Positions 26,891 through 39,041 of a stretch of DNA of 64,000 bases are shown piece after piece. Position numbers and translations under genes: made by a program. The notes beneath the pieces were generated by a model that was not told the DNA's origin, did not search any database, and saw only the letters and a list, made by a program, of their open reading frames with translations. The stretch is from Ipomoea triloba (lineage: Eukaryota > Streptophyta > Magnoliopsida > Solanales > Convolvulaceae): NCBI RefSeq assembly GCF_003576645.1, contig NC_044916.1:36492374-36556373 (forward strand), read 5' to 3'. Position 1 is the first letter of the stretch, and each line of letters begins with the position of its first letter.

Positions 26891-28223
26891 TGAGCGGGGG
26901 AAAGGTGTACAAGTGTTTACCATACATCATTCTTTCATTTAATCGGAACTGGGTGGGCAGCTGGATGGATAAAACGTCGTCGTCTCTCTTTAGGCAAGAA
27001 TGACTCCACTAAGTGGGTCAGATCGCGTAGAGTCTCCATAGGAATCACTGAAGCGTGAAGGTCCTTCGCGTATTTTTCTCCCCGTAGTTTTATCGTCATC
27101 TCCTTGTGGAGAATATGAGTGATCCTAAAGTAGCTCTAGCTTTAGCCATTCATATTGTTAAGAACCTCACTAGTTACCTGGAAATGCACAATTTTTTTTT
27201 TGTTTTTTTTTTTCTTTTTCAATTCGTATCCAGTAAGAATTTAGAATTACTTATTTACTATTGAATATTTGTTTATTTAATTTTTTGGCTGTATGCTTAT
27301 TTGACATAATTTCTTTGAAGATTTTTCACCTTATTTTTGTCTGATCTCTTAGGACAGGTTAATGCATAAATGCATTCTTAGGTAGGGTATATTTATAATG
27401 CATTATTACCTATGTTGCTGAAATCATTTTGAAAAGGGTATTTTTTGGGGGGTAATATATTCTTTTTAGTTGCCTGGGAGGTGTTTGGGTAGTTGAGTGA
27501 AAAGAGATTTATTCATTTTTAACTAAAGGTTAAGGGTTCGATTATTTGCTTTAGGTATGAAGCAATTTAAAATCTCTAGTCAGCTGTTTTACCTAATAGA
27601 GGGGTCTAAAATTCAGTAAAGCTGTCTTGCCTAATAGAGTTGTACAGTGAAAATTTTGTACTACACTTAAAGAAAATAGCTTGAAATAAATATGTTGATA
27701 TGGTAAGATTAATTTTTGATACGAATCATATGATAAAATATTAAGATTATAAATTAGTGAATGTTTTTATGATGAGAGAAATTTTTTATCATTATTTTTG
27801 AGGGTGTTTGAAGGTGCCAGACAGATAGCAAAGAGAGCAACAAACAATAAAAATTGTGTTCAGAATCAGCTTCCCTATCGACAAAGCTATCGTCATTGGG
27901 AATGGCGATTGAATGGTTTTATTTATTTATTATTATTTTATTAAGCTCCTGTGGCTTCCAGTTGGGGTTTTGTGATAAGGCAATCAGTATGGTGAAATAA
28001 TATTTTAATCTTATATGCCTTTTTCCATATTGACAAATTACACGTATGCAAATTTATTAATATTGTAGGGTATGTCTCAATGAGTCGTGACTAAAAGTTC
28101 TATATATTATTGATTATAAGAGATTAAATTCAAAGCAGCCTTAACGATAAAAATTGAATCTACATCTTAAAATTTTAAAATTTTTTACATTATTGAGAAA
28201 TACCTAAAGTATTGTCCATCATG
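26891..28223. other. RING gene 3' flank and intergenic
   Basis: The first few hundred bases are presumably 3' untranslated region. A tRNA-like SINE candidate is at about 27,480-27,665. The rest is AT-rich and without a gene. Confidence 0.5.
27480..27665 (+). mobile_element. Probable tRNA-derived SINE (family C)
   Basis: GTTTGGGTAGTTGAGTGAAAAG resembles the 5' end and A box of a tRNA, and AAGGGTTCGATTA is a good B box about 50 bp later. The body includes TAAAGCTGTCTTGCCTAATAG, which resembles GCTGTCTATTAGACT in the candidate at 55,680-55,810. No clear A tail or target-site duplication was seen. Confidence 0.45.
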
Positions 28224-28346
28224 CCAAAGACCAAAGACCACCTTGTAGACTAGTGACATTCGATTACACTCCATATGTGAGGGGTAAGTTCGAGTCTCAG
28301 TTGAGGCAGTAACTATATTGTAATAGAGTCAATGGTACTAAAAAAA
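28224..28346 (+). mobile_element. tRNA-derived SINE, family A, copy 2
   Basis: It starts CCAAAGACCACCTTGTAG, carries an A-box-like TAGACTAGTGAC and a B box GTAAGTTCGAGTCTC, and ends GTAATAGAGTCAATGGTACT plus seven A. The flanks TATTGTCCATCAT (28210-28222) and TATTGTCTGTCAT (28347-28359) form a 13-bp target duplication with two mismatches. It is the same family as 9318-9452, which it matches at both ends. Confidence 0.8.
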
Positions 28347-28421
28347 TATTGTCTGTCATAATTTGCCAGTCAACATTTGATTTTATATTGCCTAACATAT
28401 TTCTTTTTTAAATAAAAATAA

Positions 28422-28887
28422 GGGAAAATGGTTAAATAATCCCATGAACTTTACTCAAAAAATCAATTAGCTTCTTAAACATTCAAAAGTTACAATTAAA
28501 TCCATAAACATGTTATTTTAGAACATTGAAGTCTATAAATCGATGCTGACCTATAATTACAGGCCACTAACATTCATGCCGATCGTCATTGGTCACGTTT
28601 GGTCTGTCTTTTCCAGTAAAGGAGAAGGAAACCAAGTCGATCTCCTTTTCCGGCGAAGGAGAAGACAGACCAAACACAACCGAAGACAGTCATTCGTGTT
28701 TTGTCGCCAGAAATTGGTCGGAGGTTTATAGGAATCCTAGTGACCTGTAAATACAGATCACCAATCGGTTTATAGGTTTCAATGTTCCAAAATAACATGT
28801 TTATGAATTTAATTACAACTTTTAAAAGTTTAAGAGTTTAATTAACTTTTTGAGTAAAGTTCAGAAGCCTATTTGATCCCTTTTCCC
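28422..28887. mobile_element. Foldback (long inverted repeat) MITE, Mutator-like
   Basis: The two arms, each of about 150 bp or more, are inverted copies. Left starts GGGAAAATGGTTAAATAA and right, reversed, GGGAAAAGGGATCAAATAG. Both continue through ...ACTTTACTCAAAAA... and ...CATAAACATGTTATTTT... . The centre is also nearly palindromic (TTTGGTCTGTCTTTTCC against its inverse), so almost all 466 bp could fold into one hairpin. The flanks TAAAAATAA and AAAAAATTA agree at 7 of 9 positions, a possible old 9-bp target duplication. Confidence 0.75.
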
Positions 28888-29743
28888 AAAAAATTATGAT
28901 ATCTACAAATTGTTGTTGGCTGGTTGCTTGTGTTTTGGATGCTTAAATTGTTTCAGTCTTTGAATTGTTAAAAGAAAGATCAATATAGATATTTCACATA
29001 GTTATTACTTCAGTTTGGCTATTTAGGTTGTTTGAATGTCTTTGTGGCAATACAAAAGATGATACTTATTGAAAAAAAAATGTATAATCTCGCTTTTGTA
29101 GCAAGTGTGAAACACATTGGAGAAGACTTAAAATGAAAAAAAAAAAAAAGAAAAGAAGAAGAAGTTGTGGAACACATATTTGACTCAGCTTTTAACTGTC
29201 CAAATACATACAGAACTCGTCAGTTTCAAATAATTGAAGGGGTTAATATAGATATGATTCTGAGACTTAGGTCTCTATATGCATATAATTTGGGGGGAAA
29301 TTACAAAATTTATTTGATTTTATTATAAATTGATAAAATAAAATGATGGCAAAGAGGACAAAATTTCGATCGCAGTTAACATTATTGATGATATAAAGGG
29401 GTAAAAATGCAAATTTTAAACTTGAATAGCTGATTGGAAATTAGTAGAAGTATTGAGGTAAACTTGTAATTTGATCATTAAAAAAAAACCCGAAAATGAA
29501 CCAAATCACAATTAAGGCGGGAGATTACAGTTCTAAACACTCTGTTTTAGAGAGAGAGGAGAGTGCATATGATAGACCGAGAAGGTGAGAAGCTCTCATC
29601 TTAATCTCCATGAACTAAGAAAACCCTTGCGCTCAGAGCAGTGAGCTTGGAAAACACACGAGGATACTTAAATTTGGCTTTTCTTTGTAATTTTCTGTTT
29701 TTGTTTCTTCCTGGTTATTATTTTTTTCTGAGGACTAACAGCA
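28888..29743. other. Intergenic and leader of the bHLH gene
   Basis: AT-rich sequence without a gene. The last 200 bp (with AGAGAGAGGAGAG near 29,553) probably include the transcription start and leader of the bHLH gene. No clear TATA box was chosen. Confidence 0.45.
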
Positions 29744-32448
29744 ATGGCGGATCCATACGGAGTAAACCCCCGTCATCCACACTCGCTCGAATCCGAGGAC
29801 ATGTCTTCCTTTGTTCAAAATCTTCTCCACGGCTCTTCCGCTTCCGCTGCTGCTGCTGCCGGCGGCGGCGGCGGTCTCTTTGCTCGATCAACGACGGTGG
29901 CTTCCAACAACTTAGAGTCTCGGATGAGAGATGGATCTTCTGCTGCTGTGGTAGAGTCGTCTTCTAGCCTTAATTTATCCGATCCTTGCGGATTTTACGG
30001 AGCACAAGTGAAGGAGGATGCTGTGAATGCATTTTCTTCAGCTGGAATTGGGGATTGTGAAGCCATCACTTCTTCAAAGGGGATTGAGTTTGCACATGAT
30101 AACAAGGTCGACGATTTCGCTTTTACTCTTGAGGTGATTGTGATTGTGATTTATTATTGTTATTATTTTCAAAAAATTTAATTTATATATGTAGTAATCG
30201 CTATAAACAACACTTTGTGGGTCATTGTTACATTTCACTTTCATCAATAAAACGGACTCTCATGTGATTGGTTTTGTGAAGAATTGAATGATGTCCTCAC
30301 GCAGTGGATTGCTTGTGGGACAAACTTTAATGGTCCATCAGGCCAAAGCTAACAATACTTCACAATAGACAAACCATGGTGATGAGCTCAATATTAGCTG
30401 TTTTGTCCTTGATCATACGTACTAAAACTGTTGCTCTAATCTTAGAGTAAATACATATACTCCTTTGTACTGTACTTGATTATTAACCATCAAGCATTTA
30501 TCAGGATTGTGAAACTTCAGATGCGCCAAGTAACCAGGCTCAACCGCGAGGATCAAAGAGGAGTAGATCAGCAGAGGTTCATAATTTATCTGAAAAGGTC
30601 TGCTATGACTCAAATGCCTTAGATTTAATTTTGAATATAGAGGATGTTACTGTTGATTTACATGGCTAACACTTATGTGGACAGAGGAGGCGGAGTCGAA
30701 TCAATGAGAAATTAAAAGCACTGCAGAACTTGATTCCAAATTCTAATAAAGTACGACTATTCTTAACTATAGTAACTTTTCTCCATCTTTTTACAGTGCT
30801 GTGGTTTTCCTTGGTCTTTATTGGGTTTGTTTTCTGTGATAGACTGATAAGGCATCAATGCTTGATGAAGCAATTGAATATTTGAAGCAGCTTCAATTGC
30901 AAGTTCAGGTATTTAATCCTGCTGTTTATTGCCTGATTTTATAGTGTTGTACTTCATCCACTACTGTACTTAGGTATACTTTTCGTTGATTGACAAAAAT
31001 AAAATGCATTGTTTTAGAAATTATGAAGTGATACCACCCCAGACCCCAGTGGATAAAATTTTGCATACATCATAATTACAATGAAGACAACATTTGCTTA
31101 TTAGAGTTTGTCTCTTTGCAGCAATAGACCACCCCAGTGGATAGAATTTTGTGCTGCTTTGCTTATCTTCATAAAGACATCTATCACCTGTTTGGTAAAA
31201 GAGTTATTATACTCAATTTTGGCTTATTTGGCCACTATTGGTTGTTTTGATTTGTTAAAAAAATCAATATAAGTGTTTTGTTAATCAGCTTTTTGTAATT
31301 CTAAAATGCTAAAATTCAAAAAGTTGCTCAAAACAACTTTTTCAATTAACTTTTGAGAAAAGAAATTATACCAATCAACTATCAGCCAACAGTTAATTTA
31401 CCAAACACCTTTTCACAATCAACTAGTTATCAACTAATTATACCCTCTAAACCAATCAGTTAACAACCATATTCACCAAACAGGTATGTCATTTATTTAT
31501 TTATTTTTATCCGAGAGTGAGCCAAACTCTAATAATCAAATGCTTACCTTGGTCGTTCTTATTTGGGTATTTAGTTAATTTGCTTTTTCTATATTGCATT
31601 TATTTATCGGGGTTTAACAATCTTACCTAAAACAACCAGCAGAGGAAAAGATGCATTCCCTTTAATTCATTGTGTGATTAGGTATACCATGGTTGATGAG
31701 AAAGACATTAATGAATGCTTTCATATCTCTATCACAAAAGCAAAGAAACAAATTAACTAGAGTTTGGTTGGATAGATATATTTCTTGAAATAATCTGTAT
31801 TCCCCCTTAAATGACCAATTCTGTACTGGGAAAAATGAAGTGTTCTGATCAAAGACTACTCTAGGCTCTTTGTTATTTTGCAATCTTCCTAAGACATAAT
31901 TAGAACCTCTCTCTTACTCTAGAGTTTGGCTTTGCAGATGTTGACAATGAGGAATGGGTTGAGTTTGTATCCGGGCTATTTCCAGGGATCTCTCCAATCA
32001 ATTCAATTGCCTCCATCAGGGAGTGCATTTGATGAGAATGTAATTCCAAACACAAGAGGAGCAACTAATTTTTCTGGAGACCAAGAAATTTCATTGCAGA
32101 ACAGGTTTGAAATCTCCCATCAGAATCCTTCAGCCCAACAAAATGTATCCTCTATGAAGAACACCACTAATTCAGAGAGTCCCCTAGTCTTCGAGACACC
32201 AATGCAGAATCATTATGGGATGCTTAACCATTTGGCTTCTACAAAGGTAAAACTTGTCTCAAATGGTCCATTACTTCAGTCAAATGCCAAATGCCTGTAA
32301 ATTAACTCGGGATTCTTCTTTTTTTGAAGATAACTCGGGATTCTTCTTAAAATTGCAGGATATATGCAGGAATGATTCATTATCAAGGCTGCATTTAGAC
32401 ATGAGTTGCTCCGGGAACAATTCATCACCAGGTGTCTCTTCTTCTTAA
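29744..32448 (+). CDS. SPT/ALC: bHLH transcription factor of the SPATULA/ALCATRAZ group
   Basis: Six exons: 29744-30133, 30505-30597, 30685-30750, 30843-30908, 31938-32246 and 32359-32448, giving 337 residues with all introns in phase 0. The N-terminus has the SSFVQNLL segment, then Ala/Gly and Ser-rich stretches, and an acidic patch leads into the basic region. The basic helix-loop-helix is at about 149-205 (EVHNLSEKRRRSRINEK, then [30 protein letters not shown]), with H156, E160 and R164 as in G-box binders. The following MLTMRNGLSLYPGY is diagnostic for SPT/ALC and near PIFs. Family members act in the nucleus in carpel margin, fruit dehiscence and growth control. Brassicaceae have split this into SPT and ALC, so outside that family one name may cover both. 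The C-terminal exon is short and its end is less certain. Intron 4 holds a MITE. Confidence 0.9.
31186..31485. mobile_element. MITE inside intron 4 of the bHLH gene
   Basis: Perfect 11-bp terminal inverted repeats, ACCTGTTTGGT at 31186-31196 and ACCAAACAGGT at 31475-31485, bound a 300-bp non-coding, AT-rich element whose interior is partly self-complementary. The ends resemble those of 1524-1983 (TGTTTGG core). No clear target-site duplication was found. Confidence 0.7.
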
Positions 32449-34132
32449 TCAATAACTTACAAATTTGCCTAAAGGATGCTGAAAAATATTTGGTTCCCTT
32501 GTTTTTTTGGCTCACCAGTTACACTGATGCCCCTTTCTAGTTTATTAACTATATCACAAAGCAAACATCAACATAATTGAGCTGTTGTAGCTGGTGAACT
32601 TATCAATTTGTTCTTATTCCATACTTTATTTCCTGCTCAAAAAAGAATCTGCAAATTCCTAGATATGTATGTGAATCGATTCTCGTCTAACGTCATGCAA
32701 AAGAATAAAAATTTCCGGTTGGTGCTTGTCCTCATCATCCTTCCTTTCATACTTTGTATATATATGCTTAGCTGCTTCATTACTTGTATTAATTAGTTTA
32801 CAATAGTTTATCATAACCATATGTCCATATCCAACAATTATTTCTTTAATAAGTTGAATACTTATTTTTTGGGTTATTAAAAGCATAGAATAGAATTCGT
32901 AATCCAGTATGCGGTAGATATCTTTGCTGCAAGTTAGGTTGATATTAATACTGTCGGCAACACTGACAAATTACAGATGGATAGCAATACATTTATTTCG
33001 TCTTTATTTTTTTTTCCTTTCCTTATTTTACTATATATAAATATAAATCTCTATTTCGGTTCCGATCGGCCCACTCTTTCCATTCGCAGCCGTCGTATCG
33101 ATTCCATTACTAAAAAAATCTGCTTAACTTCTTTGATCGATACTTAGATGATGCCCTCCATTCTAAATTTAATTCTTAAACGGCATTTGGAATCTTTAAG
33201 ACTCAAAAAGGATTTTTTTTTTTTTTTAGTTTTGAAAGAAATTCACTTTCATTATTTAAAGGCCTTAATTGAGCAAGGTTGTATTTGACTTATGGGGTTA
33301 GACACCAGAAATGAGAATGAAAGTTATACACTTTGTTTAGTTCACAACTTTTTAAAACATAATATTTGATTTTTTCTATAATTACAAATCTCATTACCTA
33401 ATTGAAATAATGTATCATTTTATTAATTTAACCTTATCACTCCTCATTTCATGACTTCCTCATTTTGTAGCATTTTCATTCATACTCCTTTATTTCATCG
33501 ACTTCTTCAGTGCCACTATCTACTCATATTATCACTACTTAGATCAATTGTCTTGATTTTTTGTTTTTATATTTTTAAAATAATTATTTAGATTATAAGT
33601 TGTACATAAAAAAACATCAATATTTTTAATCATTTCAATTTCATCATACTACCAAACAATTACAAGTAATTGATTTTCATTTCAATTATGATTTCCATAT
33701 TTGAACCAAACACACCCTAAATCATACTCCGTACTTTATTATTTTGAAACTAGAAATGAAAATGATGAATTATTTTGATAAAGATTTTTTATTTTTACCG
33801 TGACTGAATATAATTCATTAATTCGTACATAACAAAAAGTGTGTACATACAAAACCGTACATAACAACAAAGTGTAGACAAGAAATTGAGTGGGGCTTCC
33901 TCCATTTTCCAAGAGTCACATCAATACAGCTGCTCCTTTGACCCCATGCCACCACTCACTCACCGGTCACCCCAATCCAACCCACAACGCTCACAATATG
34001 TACAGTTTCGGCTAATTGCTCGTTTTTTTGTCTTCGTCCCTTCAATCTTCAACGGTTCTTTGTAAATGTGGTTTGTCGAGTTTCGTTGAACCACAGCAGA
34101 AGCTGAAGAAGAAGAAGAAGAAGAAAAAGAGA
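32449..34132. other. Intergenic between bHLH and kinase genes
   Basis: No gene is seen. A stretch from about 33,270 ending ccaaacacaccct at 33,717 may be another TGTTTGG-type MITE, but its left end is too diverged to call. The last 150 bp are the probable leader of the kinase gene. Confidence 0.45.
34105..34127 (+). repeat. (GAA)n tract in the kinase gene leader
   Basis: About seven GAA units end six bases before the kinase start codon, so they lie in the 5' untranslated region. Confidence 0.8.
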
Positions 34133-36910
34133 ATGTCGGCGTTTCTGAACGATGAGCTATCGAAGCGCACCTCGATATTCGGGTTGCGATTATGGGTCGT
34201 TCTGGGCATCTGTGTCGGAGCTGCAATTGTGCTGGTTCTCTTCCTCGCCTCCCTCTGGTTCACCTCCCGCCGCAACAGCAGTAAGAAGTCAACTACCACT
34301 CTTCTCGCTCACAAGAACTCCAAAATCCCCAACGCCTCCAAGGAGATTCAGGAAATCCGGATTGACCCCTCCAGAACCCATCCAGAAAAGCCCAAGCTTT
34401 TGCCAGCTCCGGTACCCGACCCGGTCCCCGAGCCCGAACTTTTGGACGACGAGAGCCACAGCTCCGGTGGGCAGCAGAGAATTAACATCGAAATAGGGAA
34501 GGGCCACAGAATTTCGTACCCGGAGCGTGTCGCTCCTGGCAGCGGGTCCAGGCACGGGAGTGGAGAGTCGCGGTCGGGTGATCAGGCGCCTGCCATTACT
34601 GTCCCCGAGGTTTCGCACTTGGGGTGGGGCCATTGGTATACTCTGAGGGAGCTCGAAATAGCCACGAATGGGTTTACCGTTGAGAATGTGATTGGTGAGG
34701 GTGGTTATGGCATTGTTTACAGTGGTGTTCTCGAGGACAACACTAAAGTTGCTGTAAAGAATCTGCTCAATAACAGGTGACCATTAATATTTTGTTTCTT
34801 TGTTAACATTTCATTCTTTGGTTGTTAATCTTGTGCATAATAGTCAAAGCTGAAATTTAGGTAATTAAGGGTTACTTTCTTTATGTGATTTCTTTTCAGG
34901 GGACAAGCTGAGAGGGAGTTTAAGGTTGAAGTTGAAGCAATTGGGCGTGTCCGGCACAAGAATCTGGTGAGGTTGCTTGGTTACTGCGCCGAGGGAGCAC
35001 ATAGGTAATTTCAATTTATTACTTTCCATTCTGTGGGTATTTATCTTAGAGCTTTAGGCATTGAATACTATATTCAATTTTGAAATTTTACTTGGATTGG
35101 TGATTGATTAATATTTATTATCTCATAAATGTGGTGGTTTTCAGGATGCTTGTGTATGAGTATGTCAACAATGGAAACTTGGAACAGTGGCTCCATGGAG
35201 ATGTAGGACCCTGCAGCCCTCTTACCTGGGAAATTCGGATGAATATCATTCTTGGATGTGCAAAAGGGTATACTTCTGTTGAATGTGATGTCCATAGGTT
35301 AATTCTCTATTCTGCAGAATTTTTTTTTTCAGTGCAATAACAAAAGCTTGGTGATGTCCACAGGTTAACCTATCTTCATGAAGGTCTTGAACCCAAAGTT
35401 GTTCATCGTGACATCAAATCAAGCAACATTTTGCTGGATAAACAGTGGAATTCCAAAGTATCTGACTTTGGCTTGGCTAAGCTCTTGGGTTCTGAAAAGA
35501 GTTACATTACCACTCGGGTTATGGGAACATTTGGGTCAGTGAGGAATATTTAAAGTCCAGTGCTTATGTTTAATTGCTAACCCTTAGGCTGACCTAGGAA
35601 AACTTATTCAAAAAGCTTCTTCTTTTTATGATGCAGCTATGTTGCTCCAGAATATGCCAGCACTGGCATGTTAAATGAAAGAAGTGATGTCTATAGTTTT
35701 GGAATTCTTCTGATGGAGATAATTACTGGAAGAAATCCAGTGGATTATAGCCGCCCACCTGGAGAGGTTTGTAATGACTTGTTAAAGATTACTTGTTATA
35801 TTGGAGACCTCTTTAAATTTGCTTTCTATTTTGTTATTAACATTGCTATATTAATTCTCAGGTGAACCTAGTTGATTGGCTAAAAACCATGGTTTCAAAC
35901 CGCAATTCTGAGGGAGTTTTAGATCCCAAGTTACCTGAAAAACCTTCTTCAAGAGCATTGAAACGTGCCCTCTTGGTGGCTTTACGCTGTGTAGACCCAA
36001 ATGCACAAAAGAGGCCAAAGATGGGCCATGTAATACACATGCTTGAAGCTGATGATTTCCCCTTTCGAGATGTGAGTTTTATTTTCCATTTTTCCCTATC
36101 AAAACTTTATTACCATAACTGTTGAATCAGTTGCTATATATGAGTAGGACTGCTAAGCATGCTCGAACCTACCTCCTAATATGATATAATCACAACTCTT
36201 CCCTCTAAAGATTGATTGCTCAACTTCATCACTGGGGAGATATGAATAACAAGTTAATATCTGCATATCAATTTCGCCATGATTAAATTTCTTAATTGTT
36301 GAGGACAAGCATGTTTCGGTACAAGCATGAAATTCATCACTGTTGTTCCCTGCTGTGGTTATCATTTTTTGTTTAATAAAGCTGAAACTTTTCTTTTTCT
36401 CTTCAACATGATACTTTAGTAAACTTTCCTACCCTATACTTTTCAGCATACATGCATAATTATTCTTCATAAAAGTTGTCTGTCTCAGAATGGTAAACTT
36501 TCTTAATAGGTATGATTGAGTTGCTACTTTTAAGAGATAGAGCAGTGAGACTTTAGAAAATCTGTCATAAGAGACATGTTTGATCAAGGATGGCACACCT
36601 ACTTACCTCCTATTAACTCATTCTTAATACATCTCTTGAGAATGCCTCGGAACTTTTTGATTACCTCATCCTTTTCAATACATAATAATATGTAGGCAAG
36701 TGTCTCCTTTGTGTGTAATGCATCTATGGTTTTCATCGTCAGGACCAAAGAGCTGGAAGGGACAATGCACGTTCACATCATGACGGAGTGAAGGAGAGGG
36801 TGATGCAGAAGCGGATGATTGAATCAGGTGATAGTAGTGGTTACGAAAGTAGTGTCCAAACCAACAACACATCCTTATTGAGAAGACAAGAAACCGATGA
36901 TGAGCAGTAG
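34133..36910 (+). CDS. Receptor-like Ser/Thr protein kinase, At1g01540/At4g01330 type
   Basis: Seven exons: 34133-34776, 34900-35004, 35145-35267, 35364-35534, 35637-35766, 35862-36071 and 36743-36910, giving 516 residues. The chosen ATG ([12 protein letters not shown]) is the family's usual start; the frame is open upstream but has no earlier ATG. There is no signal peptide or large ectodomain. One membrane segment lies at about 19-43, then a Pro/Ser-rich juxtamembrane region, the motif [14 protein letters not shown], and the kinase domain (about 187-465). All key residues are present: P-loop GEGGYG (188-193), K209, HRD at 305-307, DFG at 325-327 and APE at 351-353. The active site is intact, unlike in some receptor-like pseudokinases. 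It should sit in the plasma membrane with the kinase in the cytosol. Ligand and targets are unknown for this group. Confidence 0.93.
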
Positions 36911-38968
36911 CCTCAGCATTCCTCTTATAAAGGTTGAACTGAAATCGATGTTCTTTGTTTCTGATACCTGGCCTCTGTAAATACCACTCGTCTTCGCCTT
37001 TGCACTCTAGTTTATACCTTTTGCTTGTGTAGGTTCCTGTAGCAACATTTGACGCTAGGAGTTTACTTGTGATCAATTTTGCTGCTTCCCATACCCCCAA
37101 AACTGCATGTAGTTATTATTCTCTGAACAGCGCTCTAGGACAGAGCTATTATTTATACTGATATGGCTACCTAGCTGCCAATAAGGGTGCACTGTGCTTT
37201 AATACAGCCAGATAGAGTTGAATACCATCTTAAACCCCACAATGAACAAATTTTCATGAAACAATGTTGCAGCTCATGTTCTCTGCATTAAAATACCTGT
37301 CATTCTGCATTATAGTTAGGTGTCTGGTAGTGACATTTTATTGAGGTAGCCATTGTCACCAAAGACAGCTGGCTGCAAATGAGTGCAATCAGGTACATGG
37401 TTCCTACAAAATTCAATATGCGGCGGATAAGCGGGTCCCGTGTAATCAGTGAAGTCACCACAAACCATAAAGGAGGAGGAGAAGAAGCAGGTCTTTCTTG
37501 CAGGCACAAGAGAAATTGGACCCCCCCAGGCATTCATTCTGTTTCCTGGGCATACAAAAGGTTTGTAGGATGTTTATTTCTTTTGTTTCTTTTTTTTTTT
37601 TTTCATTTTCATATTCTTTTTTAGTACATTGGTCTGCCTCTGTGATTTTTTTTTACTTGTGCATATGTATGAACACTTGAATGCCCTAATTAGTGCTTGA
37701 ACTTTGGATCCCATCTCTAATTTGTCTGACTTTTTCCATGGCTACCATACCCAATTTCCTGGTCAAAGATTTTTCTTGGGTTTGCAGATTTGCTAGTCAA
37801 CTTTATAGTAATATTATATACCATATTTTCTTTTGATTTTTGCTTAATTTGTGAGAAAAAAAGTAGAAAATAAAATTTGGAACCAACAAGGGTTGGTTGG
37901 TCTAGATGGCATCATTTGGACTTTTTGCTGAAAAAAAAAAGTTAAGATTTAGTTCACACTTTCAAGCATGCATGGGGTGTTAACCTTTTCTTATTTATAA
38001 GACCAGTGATGGGAAATGTGTGTAAATTTTACACAATAATTTTTTTTAAAAGAGTTAATTCTATGACTGGTTCATTGATTATTGACTGTTAATTTGATTA
38101 TAATTAGTTCTTAGAGTATTAATTTTGTTTCAAATTTGATCGTTTACTAAGAAATCTGTTTATGAAGTGTTATTTATCAAAGTAAAAGTGTAAAATTTAA
38201 CTTTTCACACCGTTCTTTTGCATTATCATTTTTATAATTATGTATAAGAGCAAAATCATGTCCTACAAGAGTTCTTTTGTAATGATCTTATAGACATTCA
38301 AAAATTGCAGCAATAGATTTATACATAAACAATAATGGAGAAGAAATGTGCGAAAGACCATATTTTACACTTTTGATGCATTTAGAACAGATTTTTTTTT
38401 TTTTTTTTTTAATGAAGGATCAAAATTAGAATAAAATATATACTCCAAAGAAGTCAACAATAAAAATTAATAAATTTATGGACAAATATGCCCTTAATAA
38501 TTGAAAGTAGGACACAAATCACATAACTCCAGAGTACAATAATGCTTAAATTGGATCTATTACAATTAAGAATATAATAGTGAATCTGCGAGAAATATCT
38601 CCAAATCTTCCCCAGTTGCTTCGAACAGAACGTTTGTCTGTCTTCTCATATTATGTCTTGCAAGCATTCTTAGCATAGCTTAAATTTGAGGTTACGCAAT
38701 ATTGCGTTCAAGACTCTACAAGTCACCGTCTTCTCTGCCCAGCTGCCGCTATACTGTCACCTCACTTTGCAGGAATGTATATATCGTGAACCAGGGTTTA
38801 TAGTGCACTGTGAACTTGATCTAATACGCAAAATTTGACTTCATAAAATATAAAATTCATGTTTATAATGTACATAATTTATGTTCATAATATACTGTGT
38901 CCATGATATAAATTGCCCATATCGGAACCCCACATTTACCTGGAAGTTTTTTCCTCACATAAACCCTC

Positions 38969-38970
<2 letters not shown>
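36911..38970. other. Kinase 3' flank and region upstream of the first subtilase
   Basis: About 2 kb without a gene. The first 300 bp or so are presumably kinase 3' untranslated region. Possible promoter elements of the subtilase lie after 38,600, including TATAAATT at about 38,906, but none can be assigned firmly because of the following AT microsatellite. Confidence 0.5.

Positions 38971-39015
<45 letters not shown>
38971..39015. repeat. (AT)n microsatellite just upstream of subtilase 1
   Basis: About 22 AT units with one GT interruption, ending 27 bp before the start codon. It could overlap or supply the TATA box, or lie in the leader. Length variation here could affect expression. Confidence 0.9.
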
Positions 39016-39041
39016 ATGAAGTTGAAGTCACAGAAAAAAAA

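Noticed and set aside
27520..27550. Possible tRNA gene (GGTTCGATT box)
   Set aside because: No acceptor stem or complete cloverleaf. The A and B boxes fit a tRNA-derived SINE instead.
33270..33720. Possible further TGTTTGG-type MITE
   Set aside because: The right end (ccaaacacaccct) is convincing, but the left end (aggttgtatttgac) is too diverged to define a terminal inverted repeat.
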